From Rhodothermales bacterium (GTDB lineage: Bacteria > Bacteroidota > Rhodothermia > Rhodothermales > JANQRZ01), in the NCBI GenBank assembly GCA_039944855.1, contig JBDUXZ010000016.1, positions 1 to 64,000 of the forward strand: a stretch of DNA of 64,000 nucleotides. The letters run 5' to 3'. The notes beneath the pieces are model-generated. The model worked only from the letters and a program-made list of their open reading frames with translations, was not told where the DNA came from and did no database searches. Made by a program: the position numbers and the translations under genes. The first letter of the stretch is position 1. Each line of letters opens with the position of its first letter. Positions 45,376 through 54,344 of this stretch are shown here, piece after piece.

Positions 45376-45414
45376 CGACGGACGCTTCGGTAGCCGGGGC
45401 TCGGGCCGGTGCGA

Positions 45415-45822
45415 TCAGCGCCGGTTCGGGTCGGCCTCGGTCGCCATGAGGATGCGGAGGCCGACGGCGCGGGCGGCGCTGGCCACGGCGGCGAACTGCC
45501 CGACGGTGGCGGCCTCGTCGGCGCGGAGGATGAGGGCCTCCTTGCCCTCGCCCGCCGTGACGAGCGCGGGGAAGAGGTCGGCCTCCGGTGTCACGTCGGC
45601 GCCGACGTAGTACAGCCCGTCCTCGGTGATCGTGACCGTCACGGACGCATCTTCGGTGGGTGCCCCGGCCTCGACCTGCGGGAGCGTGACCTGGATGCCG
45701 TACTGCGTGACGAACGAACTCGTCAGCAGGAAGAAGATGAGCAGGAGGAGCACGATGTCCGTCAGCCCGGCGAGGCTGAAGACGGAGAGCGGGCGGCGGC
45801 CGGAGGAGAAGTCGAGGGGCAT
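45415..45822 (-). CDS. exbD: ExbD/TolR-family biopolymer transport protein
   Basis: A 135-aa inner-membrane protein with one N-terminal membrane helix (TDIVLLLLIFFLLTSSF). The helix begins with the conserved Asp that carries protons through ExbB-ExbD or TolQ-TolR motors. The periplasmic part (ITEDGLYYVGADVTPEADLF and LILRADEAATVGQFAAV) matches the family. It lies three bases after exbB and is last in the minus-strand envelope operon. Whether it powers TonB or a Tol-like system cannot be told from this sequence alone. Confidence 0.93.
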   Translation of the reverse strand: MPLDFSSGRRPLSVFSLAGLTDIVLLLLIFFLLTSSFVTQYGIQVTLPQVEAGAPTEDASVTVTITEDGLYYVGADVTPEADLFPALVTAGEGKEALILRADEAATVGQFAAVASAARAVGLRILMATEADPNRR

Positions 45823-45825
45823 GGG

Positions 45826-46551
45826 TTATACCGTCGCGCGGCGGCGCTCGCGGGCGTCGGCCGGCGTCTGGAGCAGGTCGATGAACTCGGTGGCAACGCG
45901 CTCCATCTCGTTGACGGACCGGCTGATCCGGTTGAGCAGGAAGTTGTACGCGAAGAGCGCGATGATGCCGACGGCGAGGCCGGCGGCCGTCGTCACGAGC
46001 GCTTCCCAGATGCCGCTCGCGAGCACGCTCGGGTTCACGTTCCCCTGCATCGCCTGGATCTGCTGGAACGCCGAGATCATCCCGAGCACCGTCCCGAGGA
46101 AGCCGAGGAGCGGCGCAATCGCGGCCGACGAGGCGAGCAAGTCCGTCCGCTTTTCGAGCTCGTACGTCTCGTGCTTGCCGGCCGCCTGCACGGCCTCGCG
46201 GATCTCGACGATGGGCCGGCCGAGCCGTTCGAGCCCGCGTTGGAGGATGCGCGCGATCGGCGTCGAATGGGCTTTGCAGTAGCCGACGGCCCCGTTCACG
46301 TCGCCGGAGCGGACGTAGTCGGCGACGGTCTCCATGAACCGGTGCGGGTCGGTTCGCGTCCGCCGCAGCACGAGCCAGCGCTCGACGAAGAGGTACACGG
46401 TGAGGAGCGAGAGGAGGGCGATGGGGACCATCACCCACCCGCCTTTTGCGAGGATGTCGAGGAGCGAGAGCGTGGTCTCGGGAGGAGGCGGGACGGCGGC
46501 GAGGGTATCGACCGGCAGCGTCGTGACCTCTTGGAGGAGAGCGAGCGTCAT
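45826..46551 (-). CDS. exbB: ExbB/TolQ-family proton channel
   Basis: A 241-aa inner-membrane protein with three membrane helices: the first at about 38-56 (VMVPIALLSLLTVYLFVERW), the second around PLLGFLGTVLGMISAFQQI, and the third around LVTTAAGLAVGIIALFAYNFL. The second and third carry the conserved Thr and Gly residues of the proton path. It sits seven bases after the HU-SPOR gene and three bases before exbD. Together with exbD it would form the motor energising outer-membrane transport or envelope constriction. Confidence 0.95.
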   Translation of the reverse strand: MTLALLQEVTTLPVDTLAAVPPPPETTLSLLDILAKGGWVMVPIALLSLLTVYLFVERWLVLRRTRTDPHRFMETVADYVRSGDVNGAVGYCKAHSTPIARILQRGLERLGRPIVEIREAVQAAGKHETYELEKRTDLLASSAAIAPLLGFLGTVLGMISAFQQIQAMQGNVNPSVLASGIWEALVTTAAGLAVGIIALFAYNFLLNRISRSVNEMERVATEFIDLLQTPADARERRRATV

Positions 46552-46558
46552 GGGCGGG

Positions 46559-48253
46559 TTAGAGGCGGAGGAGCCAAGTGTCGGCAGGCACGCCGGCGGG
46601 GAGGTCGGAGCGGAAGCGGTCGGCTTCGTCGATGGAGGTGAACTGGCCGAGGGCGACGCGGTAGCGGGTGCGGCCGGCGGCTTCTTCGGCGATCACGTCG
46701 GCGCGGAAGCCCTGCTCGCGGAACGCGGCCACGCGGCGCTCGGCCGGCTCGCGTGAGAACTCGGAGGCGACGATCCATGAGAACCCGCCGTCGGCTCGGT
46801 CGATGCCTTCGGAGCTGCGGAGCGGATCGGCAGATGGGGCGGGCGCAGCAGGCTCGGGTGTCGCAACGGCGGCAGTGTCGACGGCGACGGCGGCGGTATC
46901 CACGGGCGGGGGCAGAGCGGCGACGGTGTCGGCGGGCACGGGCGGGCGCTCGGCGACGACGGGTGCGGCCGGCTCGCGGTTGAGGGCCCAGAGGAGCCCG
47001 ACGAGCGCGAGCAGGAGCACGACGGCGATCCCGCCGAGCACGCGCATGTTGCTCTTGTGCTCGGGCGCGACGGGGGGGCGTGAGGCGGCACCGGTCGCTG
47101 CGACGGCGGGCGCTACGGTCGGCTCGGGCGCCGGCTCATCATGCGGCTCGGACTCGATTTCCGTGACGGGCGGCGCCTCGGCGGCGTTGAGCGCCGCGGT
47201 GTCGTCGACGAGAGGGTCGTCGTCCCTGGCTTCGTCCGCGGCAAGCAGGTCGTCGTCGTCGGCTTCGACGGCCTCCGGCTCGGCGACCTTGTCGTAGCCG
47301 AGGGGCCAATCGGCCGTCGCTTCGGCGTCGCGCTCCGCGTCGTCGAACTCGGGCGATGCTTCCGCGTCGGCCGCTTCCCGGTCGAGGTCATCGGGCACCA
47401 CCTCAAGGTCATCGGACGCCACACCTTCGTATTCGAACGCTTCGTCGCCCTCCGCTTCGGCGGTGTCCTCCGGCTCGGCAGCATGTTCCGGCTCGAAGAC
47501 GGAGTGGTCGGCTTCCTCTGCGAGCTCGTCTGGGGCCACGCTGTGGGGGGCATCTTCCTCCGGCAGCGCCGAGGTCGTCCCCCACGTACCGGCGAGTACC
47601 TCGTCCACCTCGCTGTCTTCGTCCTCTTCCTCCGCAGTAAACGAAGCCTCCGCGACGGGTTCTTCTTCTCCGATGGGCTCTTCTTCGAGGACGGGTTCGT
47701 CCGCGAAGGGCTCCTCTGCGAGGGGTTGGTCCTCAAACGCCGTGGGCTCAGCGACGTCGGGCTCCGTCTCCTCGACGTCCGTCGCTTCGGTCTCGGCCTC
47801 GTCGAGCGGGGCCGTCTCCATCTCGGCGTCGTCCGTCTCGGCGCCCTCGGCCTCAGCGGTGTCGGGCTCGATGAACGCTTCGATCGGTTGGAACTCGGCG
47901 GCGGGCGCGTCCTCGAACTCGTCCGGTTCGGACTCTGCTGGTGCCGAGGGGACTGCCGTCTCGAATGGATCGGCGGGCTCGGGTTCGGCGGGTCTCGAGA
48001 CGCTGCGGCTCGCCGCGATCGGACGGAGCCCGGCGTAGCGGTGGTTCACGGCGCGGGCGAGCGCGTCCTCGGGGTCGAAGGCGAGCCGGTCATCGTCGTC
48101 GAGCCGGAACGTGCCGAGGCCGGGGACGGCGGCGCTCCCCGTCGCGTCGATCTGCTCGCGGAGGGCGGCGACGAGGTGGTTGAGGGTGTGGCGCGCGGCG
48201 TCCGGCGAGAGGTTCAGCGCGCGGGCGAGTTGCGTAACGAGGGCATCGGCCAT
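46559..48253 (-). CDS. HU-like domain / transmembrane / SPOR domain protein
   Basis: A 564-aa protein. Residues 1-90 form an HU/CCDC81-like domain (LVTQLARALNLSPDAARHTL, then VPGLGTFRLDDDD). About 90-395 is a very acidic Glu/Asp/Ala linker. A membrane helix starts at Met403 (GGIAVVLLLALVGLLWAL). The periplasmic end (about 485-564) is a SPOR domain (FSWIVASEFSREPAERRVAA, then YRVALGQFTSIDEADRF) that binds denuded peptidoglycan. HU-SPOR proteins are characteristic of Bacteroidota and probably act at division sites. The short HU-like gene lies three bases upstream. Confidence 0.88.
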   Translation of the reverse strand: MADALVTQLARALNLSPDAARHTLNHLVAALREQIDATGSAAVPGLGTFRLDDDDRLAFDPEDALARAVNHRYAGLRPIAASRSVSRPAEPEPADPFETAVPSAPAESEPDEFEDAPAAEFQPIEAFIEPDTAEAEGAETDDAEMETAPLDEAETEATDVEETEPDVAEPTAFEDQPLAEEPFADEPVLEEEPIGEEEPVAEASFTAEEEDEDSEVDEVLAGTWGTTSALPEEDAPHSVAPDELAEEADHSVFEPEHAAEPEDTAEAEGDEAFEYEGVASDDLEVVPDDLDREAADAEASPEFDDAERDAEATADWPLGYDKVAEPEAVEADDDDLLAADEARDDDPLVDDTAALNAAEAPPVTEIESEPHDEPAPEPTVAPAVAATGAASRPPVAPEHKSNMRVLGGIAVVLLLALVGLLWALNREPAAPVVAERPPVPADTVAALPPPVDTAAVAVDTAAVATPEPAAPAPSADPLRSSEGIDRADGGFSWIVASEFSREPAERRVAAFREQGFRADVIAEEAAGRTRYRVALGQFTSIDEADRFRSDLPAGVPADTWLLRL

Positions 48254-48256
48254 GGC

Positions 48257-48496
48257 TCAGGCGTGGGAGGCGTCCGGCACGGGTTCGAAAACGATGTGGT
48301 CGGCGGGGGGCATGAGCATCCGCCGGTCGTTCTCGTCCTGTGCGGCGCGGCTGGGCGTGTGGTGGACCTCGAACGTACCGAGGCCGGGCACGGTCACGGG
48401 GTCGCGGCGCATGAGGCGCTCGCGGACGGCTTCGCTGAAGGCGCGGAGCACGTCGTCGGTGACGGTGTCGGGCAGCATGGGCAAGGGGGTGTGCAT
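48257..48496 (-). CDS. Small HU-like (CCDC81-type) protein
   Basis: A 79-aa protein related to the N-terminus of its downstream neighbour. Both carry the motif VPGLGTF, here in DPVTVPGLGTFEVHHTPSRA, preceded by a helical RAFSEAVRERLMRRD. The ATG at 48496 was chosen; a GTG 12 codons upstream lies inside the GGTTACC repeats and is less likely. It is coupled to the HU-SPOR gene by a 3-base gap and may pair with its HU-like head. Confidence 0.72.
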   Translation of the reverse strand: MHTPLPMLPDTVTDDVLRAFSEAVRERLMRRDPVTVPGLGTFEVHHTPSRAAQDENDRRMLMPPADHIVFEPVPDASHA

Positions 48497-48523
48497 GGGC
48501 GAGAGGATACGAAACGCGCGCGA

Positions 48524-48551
48524 GGTAACCACGGGTTACCGCCGGGTTACC
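48524..48551. repeat. Three GGTTACC copies forming inverted/direct repeats
   Basis: ggtaacc (48524-48530) is the inverse of ggttacc at 48534-48540, with a three-base loop. A further direct copy is at 48545-48551 and overlaps the end of the barrel gene. The hairpin lies in the 50-base gap before the HU-like gene. It may mark an operator or an RNA processing or attenuation site within the operon. Confidence 0.55.
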
Positions 48552-50292
48552 ACTGCACGCGGAGGCCGGCGAGGACGGCGGACGGGGGCCGGGGGTAGCC
48601 GGGCCACTGCTCGGCGCGGCCCGCGAGGCGCTCGGCGCGGACGAGGGCGCCGACGCCCGGCGAGAACAGGTAGTGCGCCTCGGCGTCGAGTGTCGCCCAC
48701 GCGGGGGCTTCGTCGAGGGGCGCTTCCCTGGGCCGCGCGCTCTCGGCGGAGCCGGTGACCTGCACGAGGCCGCGGCCTTCGGCGAAGGGCATCGCGAGGG
48801 ACAACTCGCCGACGAAGGGAGCAAAATAGGGAATATCCTGCTCGGTGTCGGGGAGCGTGCCGGAGCGGAATTCGGCGCCGAGCGTGGCGCGCAGGCCGTT
48901 CGGGGCGTAGAACGTGACGCTGCCCCCGCCGCGGAGGACGACCTCCTCGGCGTAACGCGTGTCGTAGAGCCCGACCGTAGCCCCCGAGATATTCCGAACG
49001 AAGTGGAGCGCGACCGGGCTGTAGCGCCCCCCGGCGTACGCGGTGAAGCGGACGTTCCGGCTCTGGATTTCCAGCCCGGCGTCGCCGTCGACGACGTGGA
49101 GGTCGGGCGCGACGAACGGTTCGGGCACGGCGTACGGGTTCGCGCGGAAGAGGCCGGCGAGGCCACGCCGCACCACCGAGGGCTCGTTGCGGATGTAGAA
49201 TCGAGTCGTGGACGAGAGTGGGAGGTCGAAGGAAACGACGGGGCCGACGTTCTGGCTGGAACCACCGCCGTTGAGCGCCGAGGCGCTGTAGCCGAGGAAG
49301 CGCGCGCCCACGTCGAGCACGCCACGCCCCACCGTAAGCTGCACCGTCCCGCCCGCGCTGTACGTTTTCAGGCTCTCGCCGATGCCTTCATCACCGAGCC
49401 CGGAGAACGCCCCGGCAGCGTCGACGCGGACGCGGTCGAACCGGACGCCGCCGTCAGCCTCGAAGCGTGCTTCGGTCTGGTCGAACGAGCCTTCCGGCAC
49501 GCCGAAGTCGAACACGCCGTCTTCCACGTTCACGGAGTAGTCGGTCGAGGCGAAGCGGGCGGCGGCGTGGAAGGGTACGCGGTCCGGCGCGTCGGAGGCG
49601 ACGGAGACGCTGCCGCCGATCGTGCGGCCGGTCCGGTCGGGCTGCGCGTCGACCACGTTCGGCACGTCGGCGCCGAGGAGGCGGTACTGCTGGTAGTCGC
49701 CGTCGAGGGCGAAGCCGAAGCGCGTCGGGCCGGGCGTGGTGTAGGCGATGCGGCCGTCGAACACGTCGGAGCGCGCGTCGAAATCGGGCTCGTCGTCGAA
49801 CGGCTGGAAATTGGAGAAGCCCGAGTAGCTCGCGTTCACGCCGAGGCCGCCGGCGCTGACCGTGAGCCGTCCGAGCCGGCTGAGGTAGCGGCCGAAGCCG
49901 GCGTCGATCCGCCCCGTGAGCGGCGAGAGCGCGGCGGCGTCGGGCGGCACCGGCTCCGCGAGCGGGTCGACCGGCAGGCCGTCGATGTCCTGACCGTAGG
50001 GGGCGACGTAGGTCTGCCGGCTGCCGGGGACGACGTACGTGCGCGGCGGCGGGGCGAAGCCGCGCAGCGGTTGCCGTTCGAGGTTAGGGAGCGAGATCTG
50101 GAGGTCGCCGCGGATCTCGAACGCGCGCGGCGTGAGGTCCGGCAGCCGCTCCGTATCCGGCTGCGCGAAGGCAACGGCGGGGAGGAGGACGAGGGCGAGG
50201 AGGTATGAGGGTAGAGGAGTAATGCTCCTAACCCACGTCCACACGTCCACACGTCCACACGTCCACACGTCCATCTGTTCGTTGGTCATCAT
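48547..50292 (-). CDS. Outer-membrane beta-barrel protein with repeat-borne N-terminus
   Basis: A 581-aa outer-membrane protein. The ATG at 50292 overlaps the stop of the upstream TPR gene (ATGA). Codons 8-19 lie in an 8-bp tandem repeat and encode DVWTCGRVDVWTW. After this comes a hydrophobic signal segment (PSYLLALVLLPAVAFAQPD). The mature protein has a Pro-rich plug-like start and then alternating beta strands with aromatic girdles, ending in LRVQW (C-terminal aromatic typical of barrels). It looks like a TonB-dependent-receptor-sized barrel without a clear plug or TonB box. No start codon exists downstream of the repeat before the signal segment, so repeat length sets the reading frame. 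Confidence 0.82.
   Translation of the reverse strand: MMTNEQMDVWTCGRVDVWTWVRSITPLPSYLLALVLLPAVAFAQPDTERLPDLTPRAFEIRGDLQISLPNLERQPLRGFAPPPRTYVVPGSRQTYVAPYGQDIDGLPVDPLAEPVPPDAAALSPLTGRIDAGFGRYLSRLGRLTVSAGGLGVNASYSGFSNFQPFDDEPDFDARSDVFDGRIAYTTPGPTRFGFALDGDYQQYRLLGADVPNVVDAQPDRTGRTIGGSVSVASDAPDRVPFHAAARFASTDYSVNVEDGVFDFGVPEGSFDQTEARFEADGGVRFDRVRVDAAGAFSGLGDEGIGESLKTYSAGGTVQLTVGRGVLDVGARFLGYSASALNGGGSSQNVGPVVSFDLPLSSTTRFYIRNEPSVVRRGLAGLFRANPYAVPEPFVAPDLHVVDGDAGLEIQSRNVRFTAYAGGRYSPVALHFVRNISGATVGLYDTRYAEEVVLRGGGSVTFYAPNGLRATLGAEFRSGTLPDTEQDIPYFAPFVGELSLAMPFAEGRGLVQVTGSAESARPREAPLDEAPAWATLDAEAHYLFSPGVGALVRAERLAGRAEQWPGYPRPPSAVLAGLRVQW
50236..50273 (-). repeat. 8-bp tandem repeat in the first codons of the barrel gene
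   Basis: cgtccaca on the plus strand is repeated four full times plus six bases without error. It lies inside codons about 7-19 of the outer-membrane barrel gene. Because 8 is not a multiple of 3, gain or loss of one unit would shift the frame. Confidence 0.9.
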
Positions 50293-53200
50293 CGTTCGCG
50301 CTCGGCTACGGCGGCGGCCGGGGTGTCGGGGTAGGCGGCGATCACGCGCTGGTAGGCTTCGTCGGCGCGGCCGGGCTCGCCGAGGCGGCGGAAGGCGCGG
50401 GCGCGGACGAGGAGAGCGGCGGCCACGTCGTCGGGGTAGCCCGCGAACCGGGTCTCGATGTTAAGCCGGTCGAGGGCCGAGAGGACGCCCTGCGCGTCGC
50501 CCCCTGCGAAGAGGGCGTCGGCGAGGCGGACGGCGGCCTCGGCACCCGCCGCGTCGTCGTTCGTGGCGGCGAGGTCGCGGTAGAAGTCGATCGCGTCGTC
50601 GGCGCGGCCCTGGGCTTCGAGCGTGCGGGCGAGGCCGAGCCCGGCACGGTCGGCGAGCGGCGTGTTCGGGACAGTTTGGATCACCGTGCCGAAGAGGGCC
50701 TCGGCGTCGGCGGCGCGGCCAAGCCCGAGGAGCGCTTCGGCCTCGCCGACTCGGGCTTCGGCGCCGGCTTCGGGCGTCACGGCCTCGTCGCCGAGCGAGC
50801 GGAAGAGGGTGAGCGCGTCGGCGTAGCGCTCGGCGTCGAGGTAGAGCGCGCCGAGGCGGGCGGCGGCTTCGGGCCGGACGTCCTCGTTCGGGTAGCGCTC
50901 GACCACGCGCCGGAGGTAGGGCTCGGCTTCCCGTGGCTGGCCGAGATCGGCGTAGGCACGGCCGATGTAGAGGTTCGCCGCGGCGAGGAGCGCGTCATCC
51001 TGCGCCGTGCGGATGAAGCTCTGAAAGGCGGAGATCGACTCGACGAGGTTGCCGCTCTGGAACGCGCCCTCGGCCTGCCGGAAGCGGAGTTCGTCGAGCA
51101 CCGACGCGTCGGGGTTCTGCTCGGCGTACTGCTGCACGATCTCGTCGAGCTGGTACTCGTCGCCCTGCGCCGTGAGCGCGTACTGCACGCCCGAGAGCGC
51201 GTCCACGACGAACGGGCTGTTCGGGTAGCGGTCGAGCACGGCGCGGTAGGCGGCCGTCGCCTCGCGGAGCTTGCCCTGGTTGTAGAGCGCGTCGCCGATG
51301 CCGTACTGCGCCTTCGGGGCGAGCGGCGAGCCGGGGTACTGGTCGAGCACGACGCGGTAATCGGCAATCGCGCGGTCGTAGTTGCCCTCTTGGAAGGCGA
51401 GCGCGCCCTTCGCGTACTGCGCCTGCGCCCGCAGCGACGACTCGGGATACTGGGCGAGCAGCCGGTCGTAGGCGGCGACGGCCTCGGCGGTGCGGCCCGC
51501 GTTGCCGTGCGCCTGTCCGATCTGGAAGAGGGCGTAGTCCGCACCGCCGACCGTCGTGTCCTCGATGCGCTGGTACGTCGCAATCGCCTGGTCGAACCGC
51601 TTCAGCGCGAAGTAGGCGTCGGCGAGGCGGAGGCGGGCGTCGGTCGTGTACGGGACGATCTCGCTGCCGGGGCGGTACGAGGCGAGGAAGCGCTCGAAGG
51701 CCGTGGCGGCGCGGGCATAGTCGCCGCGCTTGAAGAGGGTCCACGCGAGGGCGTAGCGGGCGGCGTCCTGCTGGCGGTGCTCGGGGAATTTCTGCAGGTA
51801 CTCGGTGAAGAGGGTTTCGGCTCGCTGGAGCGCGGCGGCATTGCCGGCCTGGCCCTCCTGAAACGAGGCCTCAGCGGCCCAGAACAGCGTCTCGCCCGAG
51901 CGCGGCCCGCTCGGGTCGCGCTGGTAGAGCTGCTGGAGCGCGCGCGCCGCCTCCGCAAAATCGCCCGACTGGTAGCTCGCGTACGCCTGCTGAAACGCGA
52001 CCTCGCCCCGCAACTCGGCCGATGCCGTGCCGAGCGCTTCGGCCCGCTCGTTCGCGCGCTGCGCCTTGCGGTAGTCGCCGAGCGCGGCGTACGTCTCGCC
52101 GAGCATCCGCGCTGCCTCGCCCGCGAACGCCGAGGTCGGGTAGCGGTCGAGGAGGGTCTCGAACGACTGCGCGGCGTCGTCCCACCGGCGCACGCCGTAG
52201 AGGAGGAAGCCGCGCTCGAAGAGGGCGGCGTCGGCGAACGAGCTTTCGGGGCGGCGGATGTGGACAGCTTCGAGCCGCCGCGCCGCCTCGTCGATTTGCC
52301 CGAGCCGTTTGAGCGCGAGTCCTTCGTAGTACGTCGCCTCGGCGGCGAGGTCGTCGAATTCGGCCCCAGACCACTGGCGGACGGCGCCGAAGCGGTCGGC
52401 GGCATTCGTCCAGTCGTCCTGCTCCCACGCGATCCGGCCGGTGCCGAAGCGGGCGCGGCGGGCGTACGCGCCGGTCGCGTCGATCTCGGCGAAGTAGGCC
52501 TCGGCGTCGCTCAGCCGGTCGAGCCGGAGGGCGGCTTCGCCGAGGAAGAACAGGGCGCGGTCGCGCGTCGGGCCGCTGAGGTCGGGCAGGCGGCGCTCGC
52601 CCTCGGTGATCGCGCGGTCGTACTGCCCGGTGCGGACGTAGGCGTCGGTGAGGGCGAGGCCTACGCGGCGGTCCTCGGGCGTCCGGCTGTAGCGCGTGGC
52701 GAGCTGGCCGAAGGCGTCGGCGGCCTCGACGTAGCGCCCGCGCTCGAACTCGGCGAAGCCGGCGGCGTAGAGCGCCTGCGGCGCGGCGACGGAGCGGGGG
52801 TGCTCGGCGGCGACGCGGCGGAGGTAGGGGAGGGCGGCGTCGGGGCGGTCCTGCCGGAGCATCGTCTGGCCCGTGAGGAGGAGGGCGCGCGCGGCGTCCT
52901 CGGACGGCTGCTCCTCTTCCAAGGCCTCGGCGAGCGCGTCGAGCGCGCGGTCGTACTGCTCGGTGGCGAAGTAGTATTCGCCGAGGGCGAGGCGGGCGCG
53001 CGGCGCGAGCGGGTGGGACGGATAGCGGGTGCGGAAGTCCGAGAGCAACCGCGCCGCCGTCGCGTCGTCGCCGACGGCGAGAGCGGACTCGCCGCCGTAA
53101 AACAGGGCGTCGGGCGTGCGCGGGTCGTTGGGGTAGGCCGCGCGGAAGTCGGCGAACGCGCGCTCGGCCTCGCCGAAGAGGCGGGCGTCGAAGAGGGCGT

Positions 53201-53300
53201 AGGCGTCGGCGAAGGCGGTCTCGGGTCCCGCCGGGTTGGGCTGGGCGAGGGCGGGGGCAGCGAGGAGAGCGGCGGCGAGCGCAGCAGCGAGAAAACGCAT
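50289..53300 (-). CDS. Secreted tetratricopeptide-repeat protein
   Basis: A 1003-aa protein with a signal peptide (residues 1-19, ending APALAQ). It is built almost wholly of TPR units of the BamD/YbgF type: repeats such as AYDRLLAQYPESSLRAQAQY, DYRVVLDQYPGSPLAPKAQY and AYRAVLDRYPNSPFVVDAL recur about every 36 residues. Such long periplasmic TPR scaffolds in this group usually organise envelope complexes or outer-membrane proteins. It is first in the operon with the barrel, HU-like, HU-SPOR, exbB and exbD genes, so a role in cell-envelope maintenance is likely. The ATG at 53300 is preferred over an upstream open frame because of the signal peptide. Confidence 0.88.
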   Translation of the reverse strand: MRFLAAALAAALLAAPALAQPNPAGPETAFADAYALFDARLFGEAERAFADFRAAYPNDPRTPDALFYGGESALAVGDDATAARLLSDFRTRYPSHPLAPRARLALGEYYFATEQYDRALDALAEALEEEQPSEDAARALLLTGQTMLRQDRPDAALPYLRRVAAEHPRSVAAPQALYAAGFAEFERGRYVEAADAFGQLATRYSRTPEDRRVGLALTDAYVRTGQYDRAITEGERRLPDLSGPTRDRALFFLGEAALRLDRLSDAEAYFAEIDATGAYARRARFGTGRIAWEQDDWTNAADRFGAVRQWSGAEFDDLAAEATYYEGLALKRLGQIDEAARRLEAVHIRRPESSFADAALFERGFLLYGVRRWDDAAQSFETLLDRYPTSAFAGEAARMLGETYAALGDYRKAQRANERAEALGTASAELRGEVAFQQAYASYQSGDFAEAARALQQLYQRDPSGPRSGETLFWAAEASFQEGQAGNAAALQRAETLFTEYLQKFPEHRQQDAARYALAWTLFKRGDYARAATAFERFLASYRPGSEIVPYTTDARLRLADAYFALKRFDQAIATYQRIEDTTVGGADYALFQIGQAHGNAGRTAEAVAAYDRLLAQYPESSLRAQAQYAKGALAFQEGNYDRAIADYRVVLDQYPGSPLAPKAQYGIGDALYNQGKLREATAAYRAVLDRYPNSPFVVDALSGVQYALTAQGDEYQLDEIVQQYAEQNPDASVLDELRFRQAEGAFQSGNLVESISAFQSFIRTAQDDALLAAANLYIGRAYADLGQPREAEPYLRRVVERYPNEDVRPEAAARLGALYLDAERYADALTLFRSLGDEAVTPEAGAEARVGEAEALLGLGRAADAEALFGTVIQTVPNTPLADRAGLGLARTLEAQGRADDAIDFYRDLAATNDDAAGAEAAVRLADALFAGGDAQGVLSALDRLNIETRFAGYPDDVAAALLVRARAFRRLGEPGRADEAYQRVIAAYPDTPAAAVAERER

Positions 53301-53328
53301 AGAGGAGGCGGGTGGGAATCGGCGCGGC

Positions 53329-53336
53329 CTAAGATA
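53329..53336 (-). promoter_or_regulatory. Promoter-like -7 element of the TPR-ExbD operon
   Basis: Minus-strand TATCTTAG lies 28 bases before the TPR gene ATG and fits the TATCTTcg form repeated before other genes in this window. Confidence 0.45.
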
Positions 53337-53566
53337 ACCGAGGAACGCACCGTGCCGTGTGGTTCGCATCTCGCCGTCGGCGAAACAAAAGCGGGGCCGC
53401 GTCGCGTTTAACAACGCCAGGCACTCCGAGCCCTTCTGCGTAATCGATTTCGGAGTCCTGCCCCTCTCCGCCGCCCGCCGTTGCCCGATCCGTCCCGCCC
53501 GGCGCAGCCCCAGCGAGACACGCGGCCGGCGCCACTCACCCCTACCTCTCGTACTCCACTCCCGAC

Positions 53567-54232
53567 ATGGAAAACAAATCCGATAAGAACGCCACCAAGT
53601 CCGACGCCCCGGATCTCGCGAAGCCCGACGCCGGGAAGCCGTCGCCCGCGGCCCCGCCGGCCCCGACGCCCAGCGGCGCTCCCACTTCCGGCGCGAGCAG
53701 CACCGGCACCGGCACACCGCCTTCCGGCACGGGCCCCAGCGTCCGTCCCCCGTCTTCCACGAACGCCGCCTCGGCCCGCCCCATCACGAGCGCGCCTGCT
53801 TTCGGCGATCCGACCGTGGACCGCCTCTCGCTCGACCCCGCCGACAGCGACGATTGGGTGACGCGGACGAAGCTGTGGGTCGAGGAAAACCCCGCCCTTG
53901 CGATCGTCGGTGCGATCGGGATCGGCCTGCTCGTCGGCCGCATCGTGACGGCGGCGATCCCCGATCCCCAGCCGAAGACGCTCACCGGCAAGATCGAGCA
54001 GCGTGCCAAGCAGCTCTCGAAGCAGGGCCGCTATTACGCCGATGACGCTGGAGACGTGATCTCCAAGCAGCTCGCCGTCGCCGCCGAGGCGCTCAGTGAG
54101 GCCTCGCACGCCGTCTCAAAGAACGCGAAGCACGGCTTCGAAGAAGCGAAGGACTTCAGCGAGAGCATCGCCGAGGCCATCGGGCAGGCGTTCTCGAAGA
54201 AAGCCGGCGACTGGCTCGACAGGATCTCCTGA
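53567..54232 (+). CDS. YtxH/DUF883-like membrane-associated protein
   Basis: A 221-aa protein. Residues 1-95 are Pro/Ser/Thr/Ala-rich and probably disordered. A membrane helix follows WVEENPALAIVGAIGIGLLV, whose Gly-rich pattern is that of the ElaB/YqjD/DUF883 and YtxH families. The C-terminal 85 residues are a long helix pair rich in Lys, Glu and Ala (KQLAVAAEALSEASHAVSKN). Such proteins are stress-linked inner-membrane anchors in other bacteria. It is divergent from the TPR operon. A 5' promoter was not identified. Confidence 0.7.
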   Translation: MENKSDKNATKSDAPDLAKPDAGKPSPAAPPAPTPSGAPTSGASSTGTGTPPSGTGPSVRPPSSTNAASARPITSAPAFGDPTVDRLSLDPADSDDWVTRTKLWVEENPALAIVGAIGIGLLVGRIVTAAIPDPQPKTLTGKIEQRAKQLSKQGRYYADDAGDVISKQLAVAAEALSEASHAVSKNAKHGFEEAKDFSESIAEAIGQAFSKKAGDWLDRIS

Positions 54233-54301
54233 TCCGGGTCGCCGCCTGCGCTCCCACAGCGTGACGCGTGGAGCGTGATCGGCATTCGACCTATTCTTCA
54301 C

Positions 54302-54333
54302 CGGGGGCGGTGGCTGCGAAGCCGCCGCCCCCG
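54302..54333 (+). terminator. Hairpin after the YtxH-like gene
   Basis: cgggggcggtggc and gccgccgcccccg pair into a 13-bp stem with one mismatch, around a tgcgaa loop. It lies 69 bases after the stop and just before the next promoter-like element. It lacks a U-tract. Confidence 0.5.
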
Positions 54334-54344
54334 TGTGCGTGCTC

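Noticed and set aside
50236-50273. 8-bp repeat considered as an operator array
   Set aside because: It lies inside the coding start of the barrel gene, which is translationally coupled to the gene before it, so the frame effect is the more likely role.
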